Part shown: piece by piece, positions 8,026-16,504 of the stretch
Layout of the letters: each line of letters opens with the position of its first letter
Numbering within the stretch: the first letter of the stretch is position 1
NCBI RefSeq assembly: GCF_002260845.1
Contig: NZ_BEDT01000001.1
Location: 186,001-250,000, forward strand
DNA length: 64,000 nt
Direction: 5' to 3'
Source of the DNA: Pseudolactococcus reticulitermitis
GTDB taxonomy: Bacteria > Bacillota > Bacilli > Lactobacillales > Streptococcaceae
Program-made: the position numbers and the translations under genes
Notes under the pieces: generated by a model
Seen by the model: the letters and a program-made list of their open reading frames with translations, nothing else
Told to the model about the DNA's origin: nothing
The model's database searches: none

Positions 8026-9117
8026 TTACTTAACCTCTTCAAACGTAAAACCGCTCCAAGGCTTGATATAATCAAGCAAGAACAATTCATCATCAGAAAT
8101 GCGACCAACGACATTGATTTGACCTTGGTTTGGCATATCTTTAAGCGCGATTTGTGTTTCACCCTTGTATTGACCAAATGCGACATTGCCGATTAAGATG
8201 TCACCGCGTTTGATGTCTTTTGTATCATGCGCAGGAAATTCTTTATCCTTATGCCAAACACGTGTCATTGTTGAGCGCAAGATGTATTCGCTACGGTCGC
8301 CACGGTAGCTGTGTTCACTTTCAAATAAAACAATGCGTTCATTGTCTGTGATTGACGCACTTGGCACGATTTTCAAAGCAGGCTCAGCCGCAAAGAAAGC
8401 CTCACTCATGGCTTTGATTTCTGCCTCACTGGCATAGGCATTGGCAATGGTGATATCATTAATCCCGCCCAATAATTTCATATGCTTGACTTGTGTCGCA
8501 AGATCCAAATCACGGTGGTGCTCAAGGCTGACAAGACCGTCGCTGAAAGGCCATGGGCCAAATGTCGCATCGTGTGAATTGACAAATGCCATGGTATTCA
8601 AGTTATATTGGTTAAATTTCTTGGTGCAATAGATAAAATGATCCAACGCCAAACCAGAATAACGCATTGGGTAGAAGTTGTGGCTACCTAATAACAATTC
8701 AGGATTTGGCGAATAGCTCATGATGTTATCCACATAGTTTGTCCCTTGGCTCATGTTGATTTCAACCTTGATGCCGTAAGGGTTACGAGTCATTTTAGCC
8801 TCTTCAGCGCCTGTAAACCCAAGGTCAAGACGGACACCATCAGCCCCCATCTCATGGAAAAACGATAAATCATCATAAGACACGCCAAGTTGTTCAAAAA
8901 GCGCAGGGTTAATGTCGACCATGACTTCCATGCCGAGTGAATTAGCATAATCGACAGGTTTCTTGAACCCTGCCAAGACTTCATCTTTGTCACCATTGAT
9001 CTCAAGCAGACTTGTAAAGACGCGTTTGAAGCCATATTGATGTGCTAAATCAAGATAAGCCCTATCCTTTTCAAATGTGCTACGTTCAGGATAAATCGAA
9101 ATGCCAAGTTTTCCCAT
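8026..9117 (-). CDS. mupG: 6-phospho-N-acetylmuramidase-like protein (DUF871 family)
   Basis: This 363-residue cytoplasmic protein matches the MupG/DUF871 family. The N-terminal two thirds look like a TIM barrel (GISIYPERSTFEKDRAYLDL at the start, VMVDINPALF, GADGVRLDLGF, LLGSHNFYPM), followed by a cyclophilin-like C-terminal domain. The characterised S. aureus member splits MurNAc-6-phosphate-GlcNAc during cell-wall recycling. A GGAGGG site supports the start. It is a single-gene unit here, without the usual neighbouring murQ or MurNAc PTS, so its exact substrate in this organism is inferred. A good promoter and a catabolite-response site precede it, so expression should fall on preferred sugars. 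Confidence 0.82.
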   Translation of the reverse strand: MGKLGISIYPERSTFEKDRAYLDLAHQYGFKRVFTSLLEINGDKDEVLAGFKKPVDYANSLGMEVMVDINPALFEQLGVSYDDLSFFHEMGADGVRLDLGFTGAEEAKMTRNPYGIKVEINMSQGTNYVDNIMSYSPNPELLLGSHNFYPMRYSGLALDHFIYCTKKFNQYNLNTMAFVNSHDATFGPWPFSDGLVSLEHHRDLDLATQVKHMKLLGGINDITIANAYASEAEIKAMSEAFFAAEPALKIVPSASITDNERIVLFESEHSYRGDRSEYILRSTMTRVWHKDKEFPAHDTKDIKRGDILIGNVAFGQYKGETQIALKDMPNQGQINVVGRISDDELFLLDYIKPWSGFTFEEVK

Positions 9118-9192
9118 GTGTTCCCTCCATTTGGCGCCTAGCGCCTTTGTTTAATTATCTTCATCAACTATCATTTAAAACACTCCATCAAA

Positions 9193-9208
9193 ATGAAAAC
9201 GTTTTATA
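9193..9208 (-). promoter_or_regulatory. cre site (CcpA operator) before mupG
   Basis: ATGAAAACGTTTTATAC is close to the CcpA consensus TGWAANCGNTNWCA and is nearly palindromic. It begins at about the predicted transcription start, six bases after the -10, a position where CcpA represses. Confidence 0.65.
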
Positions 9209-9213
9209 CTGTC

Positions 9214-9242
9214 ATTATAACAAAAAAATTGGTCTATGCCAA
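9214..9242 (-). promoter_or_regulatory. Promoter of mupG
   Basis: On the minus strand a TTGGCA -35 (9237-9242) and a perfect TATAAT -10 (9214-9219) are separated by 17 bases. A GC-rich hairpin, GGCGC-TAG-GCGCC (9133-9145), lies in the leader just before the ribosome binding site. Confidence 0.75.
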
Positions 9243-9315
9243 TTATTTAAGGTATCAAATATTTGATTTAGCCGAATGCTAAATGGCTTGTCTTATTTTT
9301 GGGATTGACTGATTT

Positions 9316-9558
9316 TTAGCCAAAATACCTGAAAAGGAAAAAACCTGTAACGATAAAAACAAGCATCCAAAGGATTGAGATAATCGTTCCAAGTTTGGCA
9401 AATTGATGACCTTTCAAGTCATGCGCATCAATATGTTCAAAAGCAGTCAAGCTAAAAATCAGTCCTGGCAGGGCTGTGATTGGAATAATCGCCAAAATAA
9501 GACCAGCGACAGCGGCCTTACTAACGGGTTGATTTTGCGTCGATTTTGAATTTCTCAT
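9316..9558 (-). CDS. Small two-helix membrane protein (DUF4190-like)
   Basis: This 80-residue protein has a short polar N-terminus, a helix around residues 15-38 (AAVAGLILAIIPITALPGLI) and a second helix around residues 56-78. The layout is that of DUF4190-type proteins, which have no known function. There is no clear Shine-Dalgarno site. Instead a TGATAGAAT extended -10 ends nine bases before the ATG, so the mRNA leader may be only about three bases. It is divergent from yfhO. Confidence 0.6.
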   Translation of the reverse strand: MRNSKSTQNQPVSKAAVAGLILAIIPITALPGLIFSLTAFEHIDAHDLKGHQFAKLGTIISILWMLVFIVTGFFLFRYFG

Positions 9559-9649
9559 ATTAGGTTCATTCTATCAAAATTTAGAACAAATAACAAGATT
9601 GCTTGCACATTTTTTCTTACAAGCTATCGCCCTATATTTTTTTAAAAGA

Positions 9650-9658
9650 TGGTACAAT
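9650..9658 (+). promoter_or_regulatory. Extended -10 promoter of yfhO, leaderless
   Basis: TGGTACAAT is an extended -10 element whose hexamer ends six bases before the ATG at 9665. Transcription would therefore start on the A of the initiation codon. No -35 match and no ribosome binding site are visible. Confidence 0.6.
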
Positions 9659-9664
9659 AAACTT

Positions 9665-12244
9665 ATGTTCGCATTTATCAAGAAAAATAAATTAGCACTT
9701 GTCATCAGTTTTCTTATTCCCCTCCTTATCATCGCCATCAACTTTGCCCTGCTTGGAATTTATTGGGGCAGTGCTAAAACCGTATTGGCGGGCGACGCCT
9801 ACCACCAATACGTTGCCTTTCATGCGCTTTTTTCAGATATTTTACACCATGGTTCTGGCTTCTTTTATACCTTTACCAGCGGTCTAGGACTGAATTTCTT
9901 CAGTTTTTCATCCTACTATTTAGGCAGCTTGCTCATGCCACTGACTTATTTTTTTAATGCCGCAAACATGCCGGATGGTCTCTATCTCCTGACCTTGCTT
10001 AAATTTGGCTTGATCGGCTTATCGAGCTTTGTCGCCTTCAAAAATATGTACCGCTCCCTATCAAATTGGCTCATCATCAGCTTATCCAGCGCCTACGCCC
10101 TTATGAGTTTCATCGTTAATCAATCCGAAATCATCATGTGGCTCGATGTCTTCATCTGGCTCCCCCTCATCATCTGCGGTCTCCACAGTATGATGGCACA
10201 CGGCAAACGCCGACTTTACTACGTCAGCCTGACTCTCCTCTTCATCCAAAATTACTATTTTGGCTTCATGATGGCGCTCTTTCTCATCGGCTATTTCTTA
10301 GTCAGACTGACCTTTGACGGCTGGTCTTGGCGCAAAACACTAGATTTTGCTATCACATCACTTCTCGCTGCCTGCACCAGCTTGATCATGATTCTCCCCA
10401 TGTATCTCGATTTAAAGGCCAACGGCGAGAGTTTCACCAAAATCACCGAACTTTTCACAGACAAATCTTGGTACTTCGATATTTTCGCTAAAAACTTCGT
10501 TGCCAGCTATGACACGACCCAGTACGGTGCCGTACCAACCATTTATATTGGACTTCTGCCGCTCCTACTCGCCTGTCTCCTCTTTGCGACCACCTCTATC
10601 CGCCTGCGCACCAAACTTGCCTACCTCGCGCTCCTCGGCTTCATCACCGCCTCTTTCTACCTGCGCCCCCTCGACCTCTTCTGGCAGGGCATGCACACGC
10701 CCAACATGTTCCTCCACCGTTATAGTTTCGTCTTCAGCCTTTTAGTCATCCTAATGGCTGCTGAAACTTTAACACGACTATCTGAGATTAAGCTCCGTTG
10801 GCTTGGCATCACTGTCTTTGTCTTAACAGCAGGCTTTACAGCGACAGTTGTCAGTCGCCATTATCCCTATGTTAAAAGCCTTAATCTCTCCTTGACCCTA
10901 CTATTTGTCCTAGCTTACTTGATTATCCTCATCGCCAAGCGCAAGAAATGGCTACTGCCCAACACTTTCCCGATTTTCATCGCCATTTTCATGATTTTTG
11001 AATTAGGCATTAACGGCTACTATCAGCTCAACGGTGTCTCTGAAGAATGGCACTACGCAGCTCGGACTGCCTATGATGAACAGACTAAGAAAATGCTTCC
11101 CGCAGCTAAGGCTATCGCATCCGATACCAATTTTTATCGCATGGATGAGACCAAGCCAGATACAGCCAATGATGGCATGAAATACGGCTACAAATCGCTT
11201 AGTCAATTTTCCTCTGTGAGAAATCGCAAGTCCTCAGCCACCCTCAATCTCCTCGGTTTTCGCTCCACAGGCACCAATCTTAACCTCCGCTATCCACTCA
11301 ATACCCTGCTGATGGATGCTATTTTCAATATCCGCTACAACATCAATACGACCCAGCCTGATAAATATGGCTTTAATCCTGCCAATGCGACCGTTCCTAA
11401 TCTGACCCAAAATTCCTACGCCTTGCCACCCGCTATTTTTGTCGAAAAAGGTTATACCGATGTCAAATTATCAGATAAAAATATCTTGGCCAATCAAACC
11501 AAATTCGTCAATCAATTAGCAGGCACACAGGAAACCTTTTTTAAGCAATTTTATGTCGATCAAGAAACAACATCAGCGATGATTACAGGCGGTAAAGGAC
11601 GTGTCACGCTGACCCAAAAAGGCAGCGAGGATATGTCGCTTTCCTACACGGTAACAGCACCAGCAGGTGGACAAGCTTACCTTAAACTGGCCGATGTGAC
11701 TTATCAAAACACCGAGGCTGAATATGTCAAAGTCACCATCAATGGTCGCACCACCTTTATCAACACCAATGACACAGGTGCTTTTATCAACCTAGGCTAT
11801 TTCGAGCAAGCGACACAAGTTGCCATCACGCTGACTTTTCCAGAAAATCGTTATGTTAACTTTGACACGACAGAATTTTGGACCATGCCAGTTAGCACTT
11901 ATACAGAGACAATTCATAAGCTCAAGACCAATCAAGTCACAGCAAAAGCCATTAAGAATGGACTAGAAGCCACCGTCTCTGCTAACCACAACGGCGATTT
12001 ATTTCTGACACTCCCATACGACAAAGGCTGGTCTGCCAAAGTCGATGGCAAGCCAGTCAAAATCAAGCAGGCTCAGACTGGTTTCATGACCATTCCGATG
12101 ACCAAGGGCACGCATACGGTCAAACTCAAGTTTACCCCACAAGGTTTTAAACTTGGTAGTCTTTGCTTTGTCCTAGCTTTATTGACCTTTATCTGCTATA
12201 ACCGTTACATGAAAAAACACATCAGTCAAGTTGAGCCTGACTGA
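9665..12244 (+). CDS. yfhO: YfhO-family multi-pass membrane protein
   Basis: This 859-residue protein has about a dozen membrane helices in the first 480 residues, a large soluble domain (about 490-830), and a final helix before a basic tail. Early GDAYHQY and GLGLNFF motifs are typical of YfhO, a GT-C-fold family; the B. subtilis member takes part in lipoteichoic acid glycosylation. A role in decorating a cell-wall or membrane glycopolymer is likely but not shown. The ATG at 9665 is preferred to an upstream TTG (9599) because neither has a Shine-Dalgarno site and an extended -10 ends exactly six bases before it. A terminator overlaps the last codons. Confidence 0.85.
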   Translation: MFAFIKKNKLALVISFLIPLLIIAINFALLGIYWGSAKTVLAGDAYHQYVAFHALFSDILHHGSGFFYTFTSGLGLNFFSFSSYYLGSLLMPLTYFFNAANMPDGLYLLTLLKFGLIGLSSFVAFKNMYRSLSNWLIISLSSAYALMSFIVNQSEIIMWLDVFIWLPLIICGLHSMMAHGKRRLYYVSLTLLFIQNYYFGFMMALFLIGYFLVRLTFDGWSWRKTLDFAITSLLAACTSLIMILPMYLDLKANGESFTKITELFTDKSWYFDIFAKNFVASYDTTQYGAVPTIYIGLLPLLLACLLFATTSIRLRTKLAYLALLGFITASFYLRPLDLFWQGMHTPNMFLHRYSFVFSLLVILMAAETLTRLSEIKLRWLGITVFVLTAGFTATVVSRHYPYVKSLNLSLTLLFVLAYLIILIAKRKKWLLPNTFPIFIAIFMIFELGINGYYQLNGVSEEWHYAARTAYDEQTKKMLPAAKAIASDTNFYRMDETKPDTANDGMKYGYKSLSQFSSVRNRKSSATLNLLGFRSTGTNLNLRYPLNTLLMDAIFNIRYNINTTQPDKYGFNPANATVPNLTQNSYALPPAIFVEKGYTDVKLSDKNILANQTKFVNQLAGTQETFFKQFYVDQETTSAMITGGKGRVTLTQKGSEDMSLSYTVTAPAGGQAYLKLADVTYQNTEAEYVKVTINGRTTFINTNDTGAFINLGYFEQATQVAITLTFPENRYVNFDTTEFWTMPVSTYTETIHKLKTNQVTAKAIKNGLEATVSANHNGDLFLTLPYDKGWSAKVDGKPVKIKQAQTGFMTIPMTKGTHTVKLKFTPQGFKLGSLCFVLALLTFICYNRYMKKHISQVEPD

Positions 12245-12254
12245 TGTGTTTTTG
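12214..12254. terminator. Bidirectional terminator shared by yfhO and the TVP38-type gene
   Basis: An AACACATCAGTCA arm pairs perfectly with TGACTGATGTGTT across a nine-base loop and is flanked by A and T tracts on both sides. It covers the last codons of yfhO and ends two bases before the stop of the convergent gene. Confidence 0.9.
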
Positions 12255-12255
12255 T

Positions 12256-12864
12256 TTAACTAATGAGTTTGGCAAGAAAGCCTCCACCATGGACAAGGAT
12301 ATAGGAATAGAGGTATATCGGCAAGGGTTTCGCGACAAACATTGTGAATAGAAAGTATTTCCAAGTCATTTTAGTCTGACTGGAGATTAACACCAAGGCA
12401 TCGTCTGGTGCGACAGGAAAAAGAATGGCGATAAAAAACAAAATATCGTATTTCTTCTGACCTTTATCGACCCACCCCATGTATTTATTGTAGTGTTTTT
12501 CTTTGATAAAGGTTTTAGCTAGAGCAGAGCCATAGACACGCCCCATGTGAAAAAGGATAATCGAGCCGATGACAATCCCAACATAATTATAGAGAAAGCC
12601 GACATAAGGGCCAAACATCATGACGCCCGCTGCCGTTGTAATCCCACCAGGAATTATCGGAATGACAACCTGTATAATTTGCAGACCAATGAAGATAAAC
12701 GGACCAAGGATATAATGCGCCATGACCAACTGCGACAGTGCCTGAGGATCACGTAAAATATCAATACGATAAAGGTAATAACCGCCAATCAAACAACCAA
12801 TAATCCCAAGAATTGAGATGACATTAAAAATCTTCTGAACGACTTTTAAAACCTTTTCATTCAT
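12256..12864 (-). CDS. TVP38/TMEM64 (DedA-superfamily) membrane protein
   Basis: This 202-residue integral membrane protein has about five to six helices. The family core is seen in PGGITTAAGVMMFGPYVGFLYNYVGIVIG, rich in glycine, and in LFPVAPDDALVLISS, which resembles the re-entrant loops of the SNARE-associated/DedA fold. Members are proposed to be lipid scramblases or transporters, and no specific substrate is known for this one. The only ribosome binding site, AAGAAGGA, lies unusually close to the ATG. It is convergent with yfhO and probably starts its own unit before the S1-domain gene. Confidence 0.8.
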   Translation of the reverse strand: MNEKVLKVVQKIFNVISILGIIGCLIGGYYLYRIDILRDPQALSQLVMAHYILGPFIFIGLQIIQVVIPIIPGGITTAAGVMMFGPYVGFLYNYVGIVIGSIILFHMGRVYGSALAKTFIKEKHYNKYMGWVDKGQKKYDILFFIAILFPVAPDDALVLISSQTKMTWKYFLFTMFVAKPLPIYLYSYILVHGGGFLAKLIS

Positions 12865-12910
12865 ATCCTTCTTTTCCCATTCTATTTACCTTGTCAGAAA
12901 GTCCTTGATA

Positions 12911-13297
12911 CTATATCTCTTCCTTACGACCTTTTAAGTAGGTCATCTGCTCTTTTGTCCAATCGGCTAACTGCTCTTTAAAGGGCTGAAAACCGATTTT
13001 ATTGGCTGGATTATTAAAGTGAAATCTGCGTTGCACATGATGCGTTTGCGGCTGTTTTTCTAGCGTTCTCAAGCTGAGTGAAATTTTGCCGTTAAATTCA
13101 TCAACATCAATCACCTGCGCCTGACACACTTGACCGACTTCAATTACATCGTGAATGTCTGCGACATAACCTGATTTGATTTCTGAGATATGAATCAAAC
13201 CACGCTGTTTCCCAAATTTGACAAAGGCACCGTATTTTTGTAAGCCTGTGATGTCAACTTTGACAATATCCCCAATTTTAATAGATTGATTCGTCAT
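12911..13297 (-). CDS. cvfD: S1-domain RNA-binding regulator (CvfD/GSP13-like)
   Basis: This 128-residue protein is one S1 RNA-binding domain (residues 5-78; GDIVKVDITGLQKYGAFVKF and RGLIHISEI are the hallmark strands) plus a basic tail. It matches the YugI/GSP13 family, whose S. pneumoniae member CvfD is a post-transcriptional regulator associated with ribosomes. Its start is five bases after the cyclophilin stop, so the two are cotranscribed. The name follows family resemblance. Confidence 0.78.
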   Translation of the reverse strand: MTNQSIKIGDIVKVDITGLQKYGAFVKFGKQRGLIHISEIKSGYVADIHDVIEVGQVCQAQVIDVDEFNGKISLSLRTLEKQPQTHHVQRRFHFNNPANKIGFQPFKEQLADWTKEQMTYLKGRKEEI

Positions 13298-13301
13298 GTG
13301 C

Positions 13302-13898
13302 TTATTTTTTCTCTAAATCAATGCTGATGATTGCAACATCATTTTCTGGTTTGTCTTGGAAACCTGTTGGTTCTTTGGCGATGCGGTCAAGCGTTTCAAA
13401 ACTTTCAGCATTGGCTAATTGACCGAAAACAGTATGGCGACCATCCAAATGCGGTGTGCCCCCAGCTGTATAGATTTCAGCAATTTCTTCTGGCCAGCCA
13501 CCTTTGACAAGCGCTGATTTATCATAAGGCAGGTTTTCATTTTGAACGATGAAAAATTGGCTGCCATTTGTGTTAGGTCCAGCATTAGCCATTGACAAAG
13601 CGCCACGAATATTGAAAACATTTTCTGAAAATTCATCTTCAAATTTTTCGCCATAGATCGATTCGCCACCCATGCCTGTACCCGTTGGGTCGCCACCCTG
13701 AATCATGAAATCACGAATGATACGGTGGAAAATCACACCATTGTAATAACCTTTTTCAGTTAATTCAACGAAGTTTTTGACCGTTTTAGGGGCAACATCA
13801 TCAAATAATTTAACGGTTAAATCGCCAAGGTTCGTGTGAATTGTCGCAACTGTACCAGCGTAGTTTTCTAAATCTGTTTGTGGATATGTGATTGTCAT
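13302..13898 (-). CDS. ppiB: Cyclophilin-type peptidyl-prolyl cis-trans isomerase
   Basis: This 198-residue cyclophilin catalyses proline isomerisation during protein folding. The catalytic signature [19 protein letters not shown] (about residues 54-72) with its arginine and phenylalanine, and [16 protein letters not shown], are both intact. There is no signal peptide, so it acts in the cytoplasm. An AAAGGA site precedes the ATG. The leader carries a tandem array of small hairpins described separately, and the S1-domain gene follows five bases downstream. Confidence 0.92.
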   Translation of the reverse strand: MTITYPQTDLENYAGTVATIHTNLGDLTVKLFDDVAPKTVKNFVELTEKGYYNGVIFHRIIRDFMIQGGDPTGTGMGGESIYGEKFEDEFSENVFNIRGALSMANAGPNTNGSQFFIVQNENLPYDKSALVKGGWPEEIAEIYTAGGTPHLDGRHTVFGQLANAESFETLDRIAKEPTGFQDKPENDVAIISIDLEKK

Positions 13899-13908
13899 GT
13901 TATTTTTC

Positions 13909-14062
13909 CTTTCTGCGATTTCACTTCAATATGTGAAATCTTGAAACTTGACCTGAGCATACGCTCAAGCCAAGCAGGGTCATTCGCGACCTATCGTCCG
14001 CTCAAAGTCTTTCTGCGATTTCACTTCAATATGTGAAATCTTGACCTGAGCATGCGCTCAAA
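13909..14062 (-). repeat. Tandem direct repeat of paired hairpins in the ppiB leader
   Basis: Two copies of a roughly 50-base unit begin exactly 100 bases apart (13911 and 14011). Each holds a perfect hairpin GATTTCAC-8-GTGAAATC and a second one, TGAGC-GNAT-GCTCA. Between the copies is a GGTC-6-GACC stem and a 20-base segment (13995-14014) that recurs at 28320-28339. The array lies between the HAD stop and the ppiB start and would be part of the ppiB leader. Confidence 0.75.
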
Positions 14063-14088
14063 GTCTTCTTTTTTATCTATATTTCCGT

Positions 14089-14889
14089 TTATAAGATATT
14101 CAGAGCTTTCAAAGCCTTTTCTATCCCGTCGTTTTCAACGGTGTCCGTGATGTAGTCCGCCATTTCCAAAATTTTGGGATGGGAAACTTTCATGGCTACC
14201 GAAAGCCCACCGAGGTCAAAAAGTTCGACATCGTTCAGCTCATCACCAAAGTTCATCACGTTAGCGGCACTTAAGCCTAGTTTATCTAAGACTTGGCGCA
14301 CGCCTTCTGCCTTACTGCCTGTCATCGGGACAATGTCGGATGAATGTGGATGCCAGCGAACCATTCGAACCTTGTCAGCCAGCTTTTCAGGTAAGACAAG
14401 CTGATCATCATGCTCTGATAGGGATTCCATCTGATAAATATCGTGTGTCAGATAATAATCTGGATTAACTGGTAATTGACCGTAGATTGGTGCAATCGCT
14501 GCTCGCATCGTATCAGACCATGCCGAAGCAACAACTTCATCAGCACCATAGAAGGCATATTCGGATGAAGAAGCCTCTAACCAAGCCACAAGCTCTGAAA
14601 CGACTGTTGTGGGGAGTGCATGCTGATAAATGATTTGATCCAACTTATCGACAACATAAGCGCCATTGGCTGTGACAAAGAAGTCCGGATTAAGCGCGCG
14701 AATTTCAGGGACAACACCAAACAAATTGCGACCTGTGGCAATCCCTGTCAAAATCCCTTTTTCACGGAGAGCAGCAAAGATTTGTGGCATAGATGCTGGC
14801 ATAAAACCGGTATCTTTCACACGTAGCGTATCATCAATATCAAAAAAAATAATTTGAATCTCTTTTGCTCTATTTAGTAATTTTTCCAT
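14089..14889 (-). CDS. Cof-type HAD-superfamily phosphatase
   Basis: This 266-residue cytoplasmic hydrolase carries the HAD nucleophile motif FFDIDDTL near residues 15-22, the Cof cap domain in the middle, and the C-terminal motif NFGDELNDVELF (about 216-227) that binds Mg2+. Cof-type members act on phosphosugars or nucleotides such as FMN; the substrate is open here. The gene follows liaR by 18 bases but has its own extended -10, ending six bases before the ATG, so the transcript is predicted to be leaderless. No Shine-Dalgarno site is visible. Confidence 0.85.
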   Translation of the reverse strand: MEKLLNRAKEIQIIFFDIDDTLRVKDTGFMPASMPQIFAALREKGILTGIATGRNLFGVVPEIRALNPDFFVTANGAYVVDKLDQIIYQHALPTTVVSELVAWLEASSSEYAFYGADEVVASAWSDTMRAAIAPIYGQLPVNPDYYLTHDIYQMESLSEHDDQLVLPEKLADKVRMVRWHPHSSDIVPMTGSKAEGVRQVLDKLGLSAANVMNFGDELNDVELFDLGGLSVAMKVSHPKILEMADYITDTVENDGIEKALKALNIL

Positions 14890-14895
14890 AGATCT

Positions 14896-14904
14896 ATTAT
14901 AGCA
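14896..14904 (-). promoter_or_regulatory. Extended -10 promoter of the HAD gene, leaderless
   Basis: TGCTATAAT on the minus strand ends six bases (AGATCT) before the ATG at 14889. It lies just after the liaR stop with no terminator between. Confidence 0.6.
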
Positions 14905-14907
14905 TTT

Positions 14908-15537
14908 TCAGGCAATTTTGTGCTTAATGGCGTATATGGCTGCTTGTGTGCGATCTTCTACCTGTAACTTGGACAAAATATTAGACACATGCGTTTTCAC
15001 GGTTTTTAAGGAGATATAGAGTTCATCAGCAATTTCTTGATTGGACAAACCCTTGGCGATTTCTTTTAACACTTCAGCTTCACGCGCAGTCAACTCTTCA
15101 TGTAACTCTGGCTGGGCATGTTTTTTTTCATAAATCTTAGTCCGCACGCTGTCCGAAATCACATCCTGACCTTGTGCAATCCTACGAACTGAGGCTGCAA
15201 TTTCATGGGCTTGAGATGTTTTCAGAATATAACCTTTGACACCTGCTTCCAAGGCTGGAAAAATTTTCTCATCATCCAAAAAGCTGGTTAAAATCAAAAT
15301 TTTTGCCTCTGGATTTTCAAGTAAAATGGCTTTGGAAGCTTCGATACCATCCATTTCATCCATGACCAAGTCCATCAAAATCACATCTGGGCGATGTTGC
15401 TTGGCTTTCTGAACACCATCTAAACCGTTGACTGCCTCTGCCACGACTATCAAGTCGTCCTGCATGTTGAGATAGCTTGAAAGTCCTAGACGTACCATCT
15501 GATGATCGTCTACAAGCATGACTGTTATTTTTTCCAT
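14908..15537 (-). CDS. liaR: LiaR/CesR-type response regulator
   Basis: This 209-residue NarL-family regulator responds to cell-envelope stress as the output of the LiaFSR (lactococcal CesSR) system. The receiver domain has the acidic pocket VDD, the phosphoacceptor in DVILMDLVMDEMDG and lysine in GVKGYILK. The DNA-binding domain has LTAREAEVLKEIAKGLSNQE and TVKTHVSNILSKL. The ATG at 15537 is preferred to longer starts because AGGA lies seven bases before it and 13 bases separate it from the kinase stop. Gene order is liaF-liaS-liaR. The lactococcal name cesR is equally suitable. Confidence 0.88.
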   Translation of the reverse strand: MEKITVMLVDDHQMVRLGLSSYLNMQDDLIVVAEAVNGLDGVQKAKQHRPDVILMDLVMDEMDGIEASKAILLENPEAKILILTSFLDDEKIFPALEAGVKGYILKTSQAHEIAASVRRIAQGQDVISDSVRTKIYEKKHAQPELHEELTAREAEVLKEIAKGLSNQEIADELYISLKTVKTHVSNILSKLQVEDRTQAAIYAIKHKIA

Positions 15538-15550
15538 TTTCATTCCTAAC

Positions 15551-16495
15551 TTATTTGACCTTGGGAATAACGATTTTAACAACCGTTCCAGCTCCTGGCG
15601 CAGAGTTCAACTCCACTGTACCACCCAGAGATAGCGTCCGCTCCCTGATATTTTTCAAACCTTGACTGGCGGTTTTTCCAACCGTTGGATCAAACCCAAC
15701 CCCATCATCCTTAACTACAAGCACCAAAGTTCCCGCCGTTTGACTAAAAGAAATATAGATATTTTGCGCTTTTGCATGACGGAGCGTATTGGATAACAAC
15801 TCTTGCGTCATTCGGAAAATGTTGTTCTCGATATTTTTATCGGCTTTGATTTCAGCGACGTTCGCTGAGATTTTCGCTGAAATTTTGGCTTGGAGTTCAT
15901 CTATGAGCGCATTCAGTCCCTCAGTCAAGGTCTTGTCCGCTAACTCTGATGGACGCAGATGCAACAATAAAGCCCGCATCTCATCTTGTGCCTCATGCAA
16001 AATTTTCAGCGTCAAAGTCGCTTGACTGGTAATTTGTTTCGACGTCAGGTTCGGGTTATCAACGACAGAAGATAAAATCATCGTCGCTGCAAATAATTCC
16101 TGACTGACTGAATCATGTAGTTCTCGTGAAATCCGAATCCGTTCAGCTTCAACAATCGCCGCCTGCTCAATATTTTGGGTCACAGAGAGGCTTTGCAGCT
16201 CCACAGACATCTCCTGCATCCGTTTGGAAAGCGCCTGTAGCATCTCGAGTTCTGGGGTTTCATTATTGAGGATTTTATCAATATCCTGCGTCAAACATGA
16301 CTGCTGCTCACCATGTTGCAACATAAAAAAGCTAGCATAGATAAGCGTTAAAACTGCCGATACGGTCAATGTCAGCCAAGTCGTTTTGACATCGAGCAAG
16401 TTGATATGCAGTAAGCTCAGCAAGGCGACAACAGCCCCCATAGTGATGAGAAACCAGGTGATAAAACTCGCGACAATATTGCGTTTTAAAATCAT
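15551..16495 (-). CDS. liaS: LiaS/CesS-type envelope-stress sensor kinase
   Basis: This 314-residue kinase has two N-terminal membrane helices (about residues 12-30 and 38-58) with only a very short loop outside. HisKA_3 follows with the phosphoacceptor histidine in ERIRISRELHDSVSQE (about 134-149), then an HATPase domain with DDGVGFDP and GLKNIRER. In relatives it is held inactive by LiaF and phosphorylates LiaR when lipid II-binding antibiotics or other stress disturb the envelope. It starts ten bases after liaF and is followed by liaR. Confidence 0.88.
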   Translation of the reverse strand: MILKRNIVASFITWFLITMGAVVALLSLLHINLLDVKTTWLTLTVSAVLTLIYASFFMLQHGEQQSCLTQDIDKILNNETPELEMLQALSKRMQEMSVELQSLSVTQNIEQAAIVEAERIRISRELHDSVSQELFAATMILSSVVDNPNLTSKQITSQATLTLKILHEAQDEMRALLLHLRPSELADKTLTEGLNALIDELQAKISAKISANVAEIKADKNIENNIFRMTQELLSNTLRHAKAQNIYISFSQTAGTLVLVVKDDGVGFDPTVGKTASQGLKNIRERTLSLGGTVELNSAPGAGTVVKIVIPKVK

Positions 16496-16504
16496 CCTGA
16501 CCGC

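Noticed and set aside
14089-15537. liaR and the HAD gene as one simple operon
   Set aside because: A clear extended -10 right before the HAD ATG suggests separate initiation, although readthrough from liaR remains possible.
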